Shown here in pieces: positions 1 through 6,667 of a stretch of DNA of 6,873 nt. A model generated the notes under the pieces. It was not told the origin of the DNA. It worked only from the letters and a program-made list of their open reading frames with translations, and searched no databases. The stretch's first letter is position 1. Each line of letters starts with the position of its first letter. The stretch is from Desulfonatronovibrio sp. (lineage in GTDB: Bacteria; Desulfobacterota; Desulfovibrionia; Desulfovibrionales; Desulfonatronovibrionaceae). A program made the translations under genes and the position numbers. The stretch is from positions 1 to 6,873 of the forward strand of contig PWPY01000147.1 of assembly GCA_003558575.1 (NCBI GenBank), written 5' to 3'.

Positions 1-2
1 AA

Positions 3-84
3 CTGGACCCCGGATCTGGTCCGGGGTGACGGTTAAAGCAAGCTGTTACTTTTTACCGTCATTCCGGCGAAAGCCGGAATCCAG
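3..84. repeat. Composite palindromic intergenic repeat (REP/MITE-like, cloverleaf fold)
   Basis: Four nested inverted repeats account for almost the whole unit. The outer arms CTGGA (3-7) and TCCAG (80-84) enclose three hairpins. CCCCGGA/TCCGGGG lies at 8-14 and 20-26. TGACGGT/ACCGTCA lies at 27-33 and 55-61 with a 21-base loop. TTCCGGC/GCCGGAA lies at 62-68 and 73-79 closed by a GAAA tetraloop. The fold is a three-armed cloverleaf. Similar palindromes with a GAAA loop are common as dispersed, non-coding intergenic repeats in proteobacteria. Only one copy is in the window, so its repeated nature is inferred from resemblance. It carries no ORF, and it may form structure in a leader transcript ahead of the chemoreceptor gene. 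Confidence 0.6.
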
Positions 85-156
85 AGCCGTTGAATAGCCA
101 TATTACATATGTGGTGAACAGTTACAATTAACTAACAAAACTAACTGGATGGAGAT

Positions 157-2187
157 ATGCGCATTTCAATTTTCTGGAAATTGTTGATCATGGTAGGCAT
201 TACTGTTTTTCTTTTGGGTACGGCTGTTTTTTTTACCACCAAACATTTTGTTTCTGAAGGATTTGACCGGGAATCTGTTAAAACCATTGAAAACTTTCAG
301 TCAGCAATGAAGTTTGAAATAAGGGACCTTGAGCAGTACTTTCTGGAAACAGCAAGGCGTACAGCTCAAGACCACCAATTAGCATCAGCTATCTACTCTA
401 ACAGCAGCAGGGTCATGTCTAACTATGCTGAAGAACTTATGCAGGCCAGTGATATTGATCTAATTGTCTTTTCAAACATTGATGGAGATGTCCTCTACAG
501 GGGACATTCAGATTTTACAGAAGACAATATTTCTTCTCAGGTTACTTTTCAGAAGGCAGTTCTGGGAGAACCGGTTGCAGGTGTAGAGTCAGGAAATGTA
601 ATTGGTCTTTCCCTTAGAGCCTCATACCCAGTTAAGATTTTTGAAAGAACAGTAGGGGTTGTTACCCTGGGCATGGATTTGAGCTCAAATGCATTTGTGG
701 ATGCCATTAATGAGAAGCTTGGTGTGGAAGCTACAATTTTTCACGATGACACCAGACTTTCAACGAGTATCAGGCGCAATGGGGAAAGGGTTATCGGAAC
801 CAGGATACAGAATCAAGAAGTGCTGGAAAGGGTCATCAGTAATTCAGAAACTTTTCTGGACCGTAATCTGATTCTCAATATATGGTATGATACTGCTTAC
901 TGGCCCATAAAGGATTTGCATGGAGAAACTGTTGGTATGTATTTTCTGGGCACTGACAGAGAAACAATTGAAAACGCTCAGCAGGCTACGCTGTCATCAA
1001 TTATGTGGGTCAGCCTTTTTATAGGCGGTGTAATGCTTGGTGCTGGAGCCTTGTTTTCCAAGAGTCTTGCAGGCCCCATATCTGCAGCTACCAATTATGC
1101 CCATGCAGTGGCTCAGGGAAATCTTGATGAACATCTTGTCATTAAAAACAGGGATGAAATTGGTTTGCTGGCAAAGTCGCTGAACAAGATGGTAGAAAAT
1201 CTTAAGTCCAAAATTAAAGAAGCTGAAGATGGGACACAAGAAGCAGTTAAGGAGTCTGAAAAGGCCAGAAATGCTACAGCCGAAGCCAATAAAGCCAGAG
1301 AAATGGCTGAAAATGCCAAAGTTGAAGGAATGAATCACGCTGCATCACAACTGGAAAATATAGTTTTTAAAATCAGTACGGCTTCTCATGATCTTTCTGA
1401 TCAGGTAAGTCAGTCCAGCCAGGGTTCCCAAGATCAGAAGGATCGTACAATCGAAACCGCCACTGCCATGGAGCAGATGAACGCCACAGTTATTGAAGTG
1501 GCCAGTAACGCCTCCAATGCTGCAAGTGGCGCAGATCAGGCCCAGCAGGAAGCTGAAAATGGAGAGCATATTGTAAAGAAGTCCATTGAAGCAATCAGAG
1601 AAGTTCAGGATATGTCTGCTTCTGTCAAAGAGAGTCTTGCCCAGCTTGGTGACCGAGCCAAACAAATCGGCGGAATAATGAATGTTATTGATGATATAGC
1701 TGATCAGACAAACCTTCTTGCTTTAAACGCGGCCATTGAAGCAGCCAGGGCAGGAGATGCGGGCAGGGGGTTTGCAGTTGTTGCTGATGAAGTCCGCAAA
1801 CTTGCAGAAAAAACAATGACCGCCACTAAGGAAGTTGGTGAAGCCATTAATTCAATCCAGCATGGTACCGGGGAAAATATCAAAGGCATGGATAATGCTG
1901 TCCAGGCGGTAGAGAACGCTACAGAGCTTGCCTACAGTTCTGGAGAAGCACTTAATAAAATTGTACGCCTGATTGGAGATGCAGCAGATCAGGTAAGATC
2001 TATTGCCACTGCAACTGAGGAGCAGTCTGCAGCCAGCGAAGAGGTTGGCAAAAGCATTGAGGATATCAAGAATATTGCCATTCAGGGTGCAGAAGTAATG
2101 GAGCAGTCAAAAAATTCCATCAACGATCTTTCATCCCAGGCCCAGGAACTCAATGAATTGATTAAAGAGCTGAAAGAGACTGGATAA
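157..2187 (+). CDS. Methyl-accepting chemotaxis protein with periplasmic Cache-type sensor
   Basis: A complete transmembrane chemoreceptor of 676 residues. An N-terminal membrane segment (about 7-28) is followed by a large periplasmic region (about 30-275) that resembles Cache-family ligand sensors, including the strand-rich stretch [15 protein letters not shown] near 102-116. A second membrane segment (about 279-300) leads into a HAMP domain (about 302-354), an Ala/Glu/Lys-rich coiled coil (about 355-400) and the cytoplasmic signalling domain (about 400-676). The conserved hairpin tip that contacts CheA and CheW is clear at about 511-552, with [18 protein letters not shown]. Glu/Gln-Glu clusters such as [11 protein letters not shown] (about 619-629) are likely methylation sites. 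There is no C-terminal CheR-binding pentapeptide of the NWETF type. GGAG sits only 2 bases before the ATG, with a second GGA 7 bases before it. The ligand cannot be told from the sequence. No promoter is obvious, and no hairpin terminator follows. Confidence 0.97.
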   Translation: MRISIFWKLLIMVGITVFLLGTAVFFTTKHFVSEGFDRESVKTIENFQSAMKFEIRDLEQYFLETARRTAQDHQLASAIYSNSSRVMSNYAEELMQASDIDLIVFSNIDGDVLYRGHSDFTEDNISSQVTFQKAVLGEPVAGVESGNVIGLSLRASYPVKIFERTVGVVTLGMDLSSNAFVDAINEKLGVEATIFHDDTRLSTSIRRNGERVIGTRIQNQEVLERVISNSETFLDRNLILNIWYDTAYWPIKDLHGETVGMYFLGTDRETIENAQQATLSSIMWVSLFIGGVMLGAGALFSKSLAGPISAATNYAHAVAQGNLDEHLVIKNRDEIGLLAKSLNKMVENLKSKIKEAEDGTQEAVKESEKARNATAEANKAREMAENAKVEGMNHAASQLENIVFKISTASHDLSDQVSQSSQGSQDQKDRTIETATAMEQMNATVIEVASNASNAASGADQAQQEAENGEHIVKKSIEAIREVQDMSASVKESLAQLGDRAKQIGGIMNVIDDIADQTNLLALNAAIEAARAGDAGRGFAVVADEVRKLAEKTMTATKEVGEAINSIQHGTGENIKGMDNAVQAVENATELAYSSGEALNKIVRLIGDAADQVRSIATATEEQSAASEEVGKSIEDIKNIAIQGAEVMEQSKNSINDLSSQAQELNELIKELKETG

Positions 2188-2192
2188 TATCT

Positions 2193-2270
2193 GAGCTGAT
2201 GCGGGTCATGGACAAACAGTACATGGTCACCCCGTGGTACGGTAGTCGGCAGATGACCAGACATTTGAGA
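2193..2270 (+). mobile_element. Fossil fragment of IS3-family transposase (OrfB)
   Basis: The frame starting at 2193 reads ELMRVMDKQYMVTPWYGSRQ followed by MTRHLR. This matches the conserved N-terminal part of IS3-family OrfB transposases, where a D-x-x-Y/F pair precedes PxYGxRRM and a HLRR stretch just before the integrase catalytic core. Similarity fades after 2270 and the frame runs into a stop near 2305. No DDE catalytic region, OrfA or terminal inverted repeats are visible. The fragment begins within a few bases of the MCP stop codon, so an old insertion followed by deletion lies between the receptor gene and the small-gene cassette. About 26 residues of similarity is short, but the motif is distinctive. 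Confidence 0.6.
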
Positions 2271-2324
2271 GGTTGCCGGGTGGTCTGGACCTGGTCGGAT
2301 ATAACGAAGAAGTAGAAAAACTGG

Positions 2325-2352
2325 TTGATTTTTTTAACCAAGTCATTATAAA
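2325..2352 (+). promoter_or_regulatory. Candidate sigma70-type promoter for the small-gene cassette
   Basis: TTGATT (2325-2330) and TATAAA (2347-2352) are separated by 16 bases in an AT-rich stretch. This would start transcription near 2360, about 60 bases before the ATG at 2423. Its place between the transposase fossil and a good ribosome binding site supports it. The match is good but not perfect, and no mapping data exist. Confidence 0.45.
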
Positions 2353-2422
2353 TTTTACTTCTAAATCAAAAGAGTTAAATTTTTTGCCGCCAGGTGCACA
2401 TAAAAAAACGTTGGGGAGCATA

Positions 2423-2764
2423 ATGGAAAAAAATGAAGAAATAAACGAAGTTACCTTTGAATATAAGATTTCAAAAAATTATTCTGTATACTCGGTTAAC
2501 GGTGTCCATGGAGGATATAACGGCTTTGGACAGCTGGTCGTTAATTTTTTTAATGAAAGGTCTTCAATACCACGCAAGGAAATATATAAAATTGACGACG
2601 ATGATCAGCTTGTTTATCCCCCTGAGTCATCTGAGCGCAAAAAATGTATAATAAGAGATATTCCCATTGGTATTTCATTGACTCCAGCCCTTGCTCGTTC
2701 TATTGGACAATGGCTTATAAGCAAGGCTGATGAATTTAATCCAGGAGGTTCTGAAAGTGAGTAG
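2423..2764 (+). CDS. Hypothetical protein, first gene of a three-gene overlapping cassette
   Basis: A 113-residue protein that I do not recognise. The ATG is chosen because GGGGAG lies 4 bases upstream and a candidate promoter lies before it. The frame stays open up to a TTG at 2273, but that extension has no good ribosome binding site and runs back into the transposase fossil. The sequence has no signal peptide or membrane segment. It suggests an N-terminal strand-rich half (YSVYSVNGVHGGYNGFGQLV, about residues 19-38), an acidic linker (IDDDDQ), and a C-terminal strand plus helix (IGISLTPALARSIGQWLISK). This order, ending in a strand, a Ser/Thr-Pro turn and a helix, loosely recalls DUF3467-type small proteins; that is a weak structural guess. 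Its stop lies 8 bases inside the next gene, which indicates coupled translation. Confidence 0.75.
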   Translation: MEKNEEINEVTFEYKISKNYSVYSVNGVHGGYNGFGQLVVNFFNERSSIPRKEIYKIDDDDQLVYPPESSERKKCIIRDIPIGISLTPALARSIGQWLISKADEFNPGGSESE

Positions 2765-3095
2765 GATTAGCCGTTTTGATGAATCTTCAGCGGGTGCATA
2801 TCCCCAGGGGTACAGACGCTTACTTGGCAGCGCCTACAGTACAGGACTAACCTATGGATATTGTCTGGGGTATATTCAAAGAGAAGAATCAAAAGATCGA
2901 GAAGGAAGCGACCAGTCAAGCAGAATAGACATGAAAGGCGTTAAAGAAAAAATTAAATCTTATTTTGAATCCCGTCATGGAGACGATATTGATTACGTTG
3001 ATCTTTGCAATGCATTCCCCGAACTCTCCCTGCCTTGTCTGGTGCAGGCATGTGAAGAACTTGAAGAGGAGGGTAGAATTGCCGAAGTCGATTAA
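2757..3095 (+). CDS. Hypothetical protein with probable C-terminal winged-helix domain
   Basis: A 112-residue protein starting at GTG 2757. AGGAGG lies 8 bases upstream, an ideal placement that outranks the in-frame ATG at 2730. The N-terminal half holds a Gly/Tyr-rich, weakly amphipathic stretch (YRRLLGSAYSTGLTYGYCLG, about 19-38). A charged linker follows (about 41-57). The C-terminal half (about 58-112) reads as helix, short helix, recognition-like helix and turn: MKGVKEKIKSYFE, DYVDLCNAFPELS, PCLVQACEELEEEGRI. Small winged-helix domains have this pattern, so DNA or partner binding is possible, but this is inferred from pattern alone. It overlaps the gene before it by 8 bases and the gene after it by 17. 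The exact function is unknown. Confidence 0.8.
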   Translation: MSRISRFDESSAGAYPQGYRRLLGSAYSTGLTYGYCLGYIQREESKDREGSDQSSRIDMKGVKEKIKSYFESRHGDDIDYVDLCNAFPELSLPCLVQACEELEEEGRIAEVD

Positions 3096-3285
3096 AAGTG
3101 ATGAGCATACTGTCTATCGTAATGTGAATGATGCCTTGCAAGGGGACAGTATTTTGATTGAATGTAGGGAAAAAAGCGGATGGTCCAAAGCACGAGGCTC
3201 AGGACAACATCATTATTTTACCGCAGTCGTCTCAAAAAATGCATACGCGGTTATCAAAAAAAAGTCTACAAACATAAAAACATAG
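3079..3285 (+). CDS. Small basic hypothetical protein, last gene of the cassette
   Basis: A 68-residue product starting at TTG 3079 with AGGAGGG (3067-3073) 5 bases upstream. The frame is open further upstream to an ATG at 2965, but that part lies wholly inside the previous gene and reads as a shadow frame. The protein is rich in Lys and Ser, with a central acidic-hydrophobic stretch (ALQGDSILIECREKSGW) and a basic tail (YAVIKKKSTNIKT). The segment SGQHHYFTAVVSKN may form a beta hairpin. No membrane segment or known motif is visible. The 17-base overlap with the preceding gene and the terminator 23 bases after its stop make it the last gene of one transcription unit. Function unknown; the rare TTG start lowers confidence. 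Confidence 0.62.
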   Translation: MPKSIKSDEHTVYRNVNDALQGDSILIECREKSGWSKARGSGQHHYFTAVVSKNAYAVIKKKSTNIKT

Positions 3286-3308
3286 CGACACTGCATTCCT
3301 CTTTAACA

Positions 3309-3330
3309 CCCCGCTCCGGCGGGGTTTTTT
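3309..3330 (+). terminator. Rho-independent terminator of the three-gene cassette
   Basis: A perfect 6-bp stem CCCCGC/GCGGGG (3309-3314 and 3319-3324) with loop TCCG is followed at once by six T. There is no matching T tract on the other strand, so it acts on + strand transcripts. It lies 23 bases after the stop of the last cassette gene. Confidence 0.9.
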
Positions 3331-3352
3331 ATTCCAACTACTTTTTTATAAT
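3324..3352 (+). promoter_or_regulatory. Candidate promoter (perfect -10 box) for the structured RNA
   Basis: TATAAT lies at 3347-3352. The matching -35 position is only T-rich and overlaps the tail of the upstream terminator, so that half is poor. The predicted start near 3359-3361 falls about ten bases before the long-range helix that closes the structured region. The position is suggestive, but an isolated TATAAT in AT-rich DNA can arise by chance. Confidence 0.35.
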
Positions 3353-3359
3353 TATTACG

Positions 3360-3692
3360 ACCGTAACGAATGTGGCAGGGCGCAAAGACGCTGGCTCAGG
3401 CTTTGACCTGGTTCGGCCCTGTCTGCCAGGATGAACACTTATCACAGGCTGACAGTCCCGGTCCTAACAAGGATGGGGCAAGCATATATTCCGGGCCTCC
3501 TTTGACAGCCTTTGGTGTGTCATTCTGCCAGACCGGGCCTTGCGGTTCATGTATCTGGTCCCGGTCTGGCATTCATTCCCTGGTATGTTCTGCGCCGCTT
3601 TTACATAATGCTTGTTATGGTCGCTGGAGCTGCGGAAGGGATCAGATTATTCCAGAACCCATAACGGGCCACTATGTAAACTTTGCGCCACA
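3360..3692 (+). ncRNA. Candidate structured non-coding RNA (unrecognised family)
   Basis: This stretch has no convincing gene but is dense in inverted repeats. GCGCAAAG then CTTTGCGC (3380-3387, 3681-3688), extended by TGTG/CACA (3371-3374, 3689-3692) across a 5-base bulge, closes the region. Inside are hairpins at 3396-3411; at 3419-3455 (CTGTC-T-GCC against GGC-T-GACAG with an inner GATGA/TTATC stem); at 3457-3478 (GTCCT/AGGAT, loop AACA); at 3503-3522 (TGACA/TGTCA); at 3527-3570 (perfect 11-bp stem GCCAGACCGGG); and at 3600-3680 (TTTACATA, GTTATGG and CTGGA, each with an exact partner). Three stems contain G-T pairs that work as G-U only in a + strand RNA. It does not match RNase P RNA, tmRNA, 6S or SRP RNA as I know them. 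The 5' end is inferred from the TATAAT box, and the transcript may run on to 3976. An alternative pairing of CAGGGC (3376-3381) with GCCCTG (3416-3421) competes with the closing helix. Confidence 0.4.
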
Positions 3693-3854
3693 ATCAAGAA
3701 TATCTTTTCCCACCCACCCCCTTAAGAGAATTTCCCGAACCCATCAATATGGTACTTGTGCCTTGCGCTTCACCTTCCAGCCGGGAACCGGCTTCCAGTT
3801 GTTCCGCTTCAGGCCCATACAAAATTATTCCCTCCCGCTTCCCAGGAAGAAGAT
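3693..3854. other. Gene-less spacer with small inverted repeats
   Basis: No gene is supported here. The only structure is short: CCAT/ATGG (loop CAAT, about 3740-3751), AGCCGG/CCGGCT (3779-3793) flanked by a direct repeat CTTCCAG (3774-3780 and 3791-3797), and CTTCC/GGAAG (3838-3849). On the - strand a 57-codon open frame without an ATG reads partly protein-like (YGPEAEQLEAGSRLEGEAQG), but it has no start, ribosome site or recognisable family. Confidence 0.4.
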
Positions 3855-3931
3855 CGGGGTAAGGCTTTTAAATTTATTCCTGTGATTAAAAAAATACACA
3901 TTTTCTTTTTTGCATCACAGTTTGTACCCCG
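3855..3931. other. Long nested hairpin before the shared terminator
   Basis: Three levels of pairing are nested. CGGGGTA (3855-3861) pairs with TACCCCG (3925-3931), CTGTGAT (3880-3886) pairs with ATCACAG (3914-3920), and an A-rich run (about 3887-3894) pairs with a T-rich run (about 3899-3910) around ACAC. Each outer arm is followed on the + strand by AGGCTTTT. It could be the 3' domain of the + strand RNA candidate or a relic of a mobile element. No protein gene overlaps it convincingly. Confidence 0.4.
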
Positions 3932-3942
3932 AGGCTTTTTGC

Positions 3943-3976
3943 AATAAAAAAGGGTTACGATTTTCACCGTAACCCC
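3943..3976 (-). terminator. Intrinsic terminator of tRNA-Pro, probably bidirectional
   Basis: A perfect 8-bp stem GGGTTACG/CGTAACCC (3952-3959 and 3968-3975) has an 8-base loop. Read on the - strand it is followed by six T, directly downstream of the tRNA. Read on the + strand it is followed by CTTGATTTTT, so it could also end + strand transcripts coming from the structured region. Confidence 0.87.
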
Positions 3977-3986
3977 TTGATTTTTA

Positions 3987-4063
3987 TGGTCGGGAAGACA
4001 GGATTTGAACCTGCGACCCCCTGCTCCCAAGGCAGGTGCGCTACCAGGCTGCGCCACTTCCCG
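3987..4063 (-). tRNA. tRNA-Pro (anticodon UGG)
   Basis: A complete 77-base cloverleaf with encoded CCA. The acceptor stem CGGGAAG pairs with CTTCCCG, the discriminator base is A, and the T-loop reads GGTTCAAATCC. The anticodon stem CCTGC/GCAGG holds the loop CTTGGGA, giving anticodon TGG. This reads CCA and, by wobble, other proline codons. The gene stands alone, with its own promoter upstream and a strong terminator directly downstream. Confidence 0.98.
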
Positions 4064-4075
4064 TAAAAGAGAAGT

Positions 4076-4105
4076 TATATATGTTTAGTTGCTGGCTGTT
4101 GTCAA
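4076..4105 (-). promoter_or_regulatory. Promoter of tRNA-Pro
   Basis: On the - strand a consensus TTGACA (-35, at 4100-4105) and TATATA (-10, at 4076-4081) are separated by 18 bases. The start would fall about five bases before the mature tRNA 5' end. The promoter lies in the short gap after the phosphatase stop codon, so the tRNA does not depend on read-through. Confidence 0.75.
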
Positions 4106-4118
4106 CAATAAAGTTCTA

Positions 4119-4901
4119 TTATTCTGAAAGGAGACTTACCATCTGTTCATGCAATGTTCCATTGGAACCTAAGATTTCATGCATACCAGGTTTGTATGAG
4201 CTGCCATTAAAAGTACTTGTTTTTCCTCCGGCCTCGTTGATGAGACATACTCCAGCTGCTGTATCCCAGGGGTTCAGGCCAATCTCGTAAAAGGCATCAA
4301 ATCGTCCTGCAGCTGTATAGGCCAGATCTGTAGCAGCTGAGCCGCACCTGCGCACGCCTCTGGTGCTGACCAGCGCATTTCGCATGTGTTTGATAATTAT
4401 ATCAACATCCTTGAGCACAGAATAGGGAAACCCTGTGGCGATCAAGGCCGGTTTCAGGGTTTCAGTTTTGGAGACACTGATTTTTTCATTGTTGCAGTGA
4501 GCGCCCTTGCCTTTGGCTGCCCAGAACATTTCGTTGAGGATGGGTAGATAAATAATACCCAGGTCAACGTCCTCACCGGTCCACAGCCCAACAGAAACTG
4601 CCACAAATGGGATTTTGTGAGCAAAGTTGGTTGTGCCGTCTAAGGGATCGATTATCCATGTCGGGCCCTGGGCCAGGGTTGTTTCGGATGCAGATTCTTC
4701 AGCGAGAAAATCAGCTTCAGGCAGAATTGTCTTTAAGGATTTTTTAAGGGTTTCTTCCACAGCCACATCAGTGTCAGTAACCAGATCAATGGGGCCTTTG
4801 TATCTGATGTTTCTGGGTTTGTCCCAGGCGGAGATAATGAGTTCTCCAGCCTGGTGTACTGCCTGGACGGTGTCATTGATAAATTTGTCGGTCATGTTCA
4901 T
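4119..4901 (-). CDS. suhB: Inositol-1-monophosphatase family protein (SuhB-like)
   Basis: A 260-residue cytoplasmic Mg2+-dependent phosphatase of the IMPase family, which removes phosphate from inositol monophosphates and related sugar phosphates; in some bacteria SuhB also acts in rRNA antitermination. The metal-site motifs are complete: AEES with Glu68, the family signature DPLDGTTNF with Asp85, Asp88 and Thr90, and NPWDTAAG with Asp213, near the C-terminus. TDTD at 42-45 matches the usual early acidic motif. The length is standard for the family. The start is the ATG at 4901 with GGAG 5 bases upstream; the open frame reaches 4946, but that extension lacks a ribosome site and is not like the family. 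It lies 114 bases after prfC and may be co-transcribed with it. The substrate is not certain: the fold also serves histidinol phosphate and fructose bisphosphate phosphatases, so the symbol reflects the family. Confidence 0.94.
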   Translation of the reverse strand: MNMTDKFINDTVQAVHQAGELIISAWDKPRNIRYKGPIDLVTDTDVAVEETLKKSLKTILPEADFLAEESASETTLAQGPTWIIDPLDGTTNFAHKIPFVAVSVGLWTGEDVDLGIIYLPILNEMFWAAKGKGAHCNNEKISVSKTETLKPALIATGFPYSVLKDVDIIIKHMRNALVSTRGVRRCGSAATDLAYTAAGRFDAFYEIGLNPWDTAAGVCLINEAGGKTSTFNGSSYKPGMHEILGSNGTLHEQMVSLLSE

Positions 4902-4996
4902 ATCTGCTCCAAAGAAATTTTGCCACAAAATTTTATAAAAACACACTATAAAGAATAGGCTGAATAAATCTTGGTGTTCTTCAGTGTGATTTAATG

Positions 4997-5012
4997 ACCA
5001 GGAGTTCCTGGT
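4997..5012. other. Small hairpin in the prfC-phosphatase gap
   Basis: A perfect 6-bp palindrome ACCAGG/CCTGGT with a 4-base loop starts 3 bases after the prfC stop codon. Read in the gene direction it is followed by CATTAAATC, not by a T tract, so it is at most a weak terminator or a transcript-stabilising hairpin. An 8-base direct repeat TTCAGTGT flanks it (4980-4987 and 5015-5022). Confidence 0.35.
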
Positions 5013-5015
5013 TTT

Positions 5016-6617
5016 TCAGTGTTCCCTTACTTCCAGAAAGTTTATGTCAGGCCATTCTTCTTTGGCCCGCTCCAGGCGCCACTTGCTGGCAAAAAGCATG
5101 GCAGGGTGTTCTTCAATGTCCTGCACAAGGGAAGTGAAATGTCTTTGCCTGTAGTCTTTAAGTGCCTTTTTGTTGTCAGACGTTATCCAGCGGACAGTAG
5201 AATATTCTAATGTTTCATATATTGCGTCAACTCCATATTCCGCCTGGAGCCTGGCAGCGGTTACATCAAACTGCAGAGCTCCCACTGCGCCCAGGATATA
5301 GTCATTTCCAGATATGGGCCTGAAGAGCTGGATGGCCCCTTCTTCAGTCAACTGTCTGAGTCCTTTTTCCAATTGTTTTGACTTAAGAGGATTTTTCAAA
5401 ATTACCCTGCGGAAAAATTCCGGGGCAAAATTGGGGATACCTGTAAACTTGAGCTCTTCTTTGGTGGTCAGGGTATCGCCGATTTTTATTGTTCCGTGAT
5501 TATGGACCCCAATGATATCACCAGGCCAGGCCTCTTCAGCTCCTTCCCGGTCCTGGGCCATAAAGATGATGGCATTGGAAATCTGTACATCTTTTCCAAT
5601 TCTGTGATGTCTGACTTTTATACCCTTTTCAAACCTGCCTGAACAGACCCGCATAAAAGCAATGCGATCCCGGTGGGCCGGGTCCATATTAGCCTGAATT
5701 TTAAAAACAACTCCTGAAAAATCTTCTTCAAAAGTAGAAACCGCCCTGGTTTCAGCCTGTCTTGGTCTGGGGTGGGGAGCCAGAAGGACGAATGTGTCAA
5801 GGAGTTCCTGGACACCAAAGTTGTTTACTGCGCTGCCAAAAAAAACAGGAGTCTGTTTGCCTTCCTGGTAGGCATCTTTGTCAAAAGGGTATCCGGCTCC
5901 CTCTAAGAGTTCTACATCCTGACGAAGCTCATCTGCGGCAGTTGAGCCAAGAAGCTCATCTAATCTGGAATCAGACAGATCGTTAATGGAAGTGTTTTCT
6001 AAAGGCTTTCGCCCTTTGCTGTCGGCAGGGCTGAAAAAACGCAGCTCTCCACGTCTGAGATCATACACACCCTGGAATGTTTTGCCCATTCCAATGGGCC
6101 AGGTCATGGGTGTTGCCTGAATGCCCAGGGTCTGCTCAATTTCATCTAAGAGCTCAAATGGATCTCGACCATCGCGGTCAAGTTTGTTGATAAAGGTTAC
6201 AATGGGGGTGGCGCGCATGCGACATACCTGCATAAGTTTTTTGGTCTGGGTTTCCACTCCTTTGACGCTGTCAATTACCATAAGAGCTGAGTCAACAGCA
6301 GTAAGGACCCGGTAGGTATCTTCAGAAAAATCCTGGTGACCAGGTGTATCCAAGAGGTTGACTTCATAGTCCTGGTAAATGAATTTCATGACTGATGAAG
6401 TAACTGAAATGCCCCTTTCCTGTTCTACCTTCATCCAATCGGAGCGGGCATGACGGGCTGCTTTTTTGGCCTTAATGGATCCGGCCATCTGAATGGCCCC
6501 TCCAAAAAGCAGAAGTTTTTCAGACAGGGTGGTTTTTCCTGCGTCTGGGTGACTGATGATTCCGAAAGTTCTTCTTTTAAGGACTTCACGTTCAAGTCTG
6601 GTCTGTTTTTGACTCAT
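5016..6617 (-). CDS. prfC: Peptide chain release factor 3 (RF3)
   Basis: A translational GTPase of 533 residues, close to the 529 of E. coli RF3. RF3 uses GTP to eject RF1 or RF2 from the ribosome after termination. The G motifs are in order: P-loop SHPDAGKTT (22-30), G2 ERGISVTSS (67-75), DTPGHQDF (90-97), NKLD (144-147) and GSA (261-263). The histidine and aspartate in the P-loop and the ERGISV stretch are typical of RF3. The C-terminal half has the EF-G-like domain II and the RF3-specific domain III ([20 protein letters not shown]). The start ATG has a stop codon (TAG) only 9 bases upstream in frame, so no longer form is possible there; the ribosome site is weak. It is followed by the phosphatase gene on the same strand. 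Nothing is truncated. Confidence 0.98.
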   Translation of the reverse strand: MSQKQTRLEREVLKRRTFGIISHPDAGKTTLSEKLLLFGGAIQMAGSIKAKKAARHARSDWMKVEQERGISVTSSVMKFIYQDYEVNLLDTPGHQDFSEDTYRVLTAVDSALMVIDSVKGVETQTKKLMQVCRMRATPIVTFINKLDRDGRDPFELLDEIEQTLGIQATPMTWPIGMGKTFQGVYDLRRGELRFFSPADSKGRKPLENTSINDLSDSRLDELLGSTAADELRQDVELLEGAGYPFDKDAYQEGKQTPVFFGSAVNNFGVQELLDTFVLLAPHPRPRQAETRAVSTFEEDFSGVVFKIQANMDPAHRDRIAFMRVCSGRFEKGIKVRHHRIGKDVQISNAIIFMAQDREGAEEAWPGDIIGVHNHGTIKIGDTLTTKEELKFTGIPNFAPEFFRRVILKNPLKSKQLEKGLRQLTEEGAIQLFRPISGNDYILGAVGALQFDVTAARLQAEYGVDAIYETLEYSTVRWITSDNKKALKDYRQRHFTSLVQDIEEHPAMLFASKWRLERAKEEWPDINFLEVREH

Positions 6618-6667
6618 ATAATTATTCTATGTTTAAATGGTTATCAGCCAGTTGAATAAGGACTTTT

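Noticed and set aside
997..1338. Open frames antisense to the MCP gene
   Set aside because: These are shadows of a clearly coding gene. They have no domain and no ribosome site.
2273..2422. 50-residue N-terminal extension of the first cassette protein
   Set aside because: The TTG lies in the transposase fossil without a ribosome site, a promoter-like element lies inside it, and the ATG at 2423 has GGGGAG upstream.
2965..3078. N-terminal extension of the third cassette protein from an ATG at 2965
   Set aside because: It is nested in the better-supported second gene and lacks a ribosome site, while TTG 3079 has AGGAGGG at ideal distance.
3370..3885. 171-codon open frame on the + strand
   Set aside because: It has no ribosome binding site before the ATG, an unusual Cys/Pro/Phe/Arg/Ser-rich composition with no recognisable domain, and it covers the inverted repeats of the structured region. 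The open frame is probably accidental, though its length keeps a small doubt.
3371..3931. CRISPR array or retron
   Set aside because: There are inverted but no regularly spaced direct repeats, and no cas or reverse transcriptase gene is in the window.
3809..4057. 82-codon open frame on the - strand beginning inside the tRNA
   Set aside because: Its first 24 residues are a translation of tRNA-Pro and the rest crosses the terminator. It is a known type of artefact.
4627..4938. 103-codon open frame antisense to the phosphatase gene
   Set aside because: It is a shadow frame over strongly conserved IMPase motifs on the other strand.
4997..5012. Hairpin after prfC as a true terminator
   Set aside because: In the gene direction no T tract follows. 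The T run is on the opposite strand, where no upstream gene exists.
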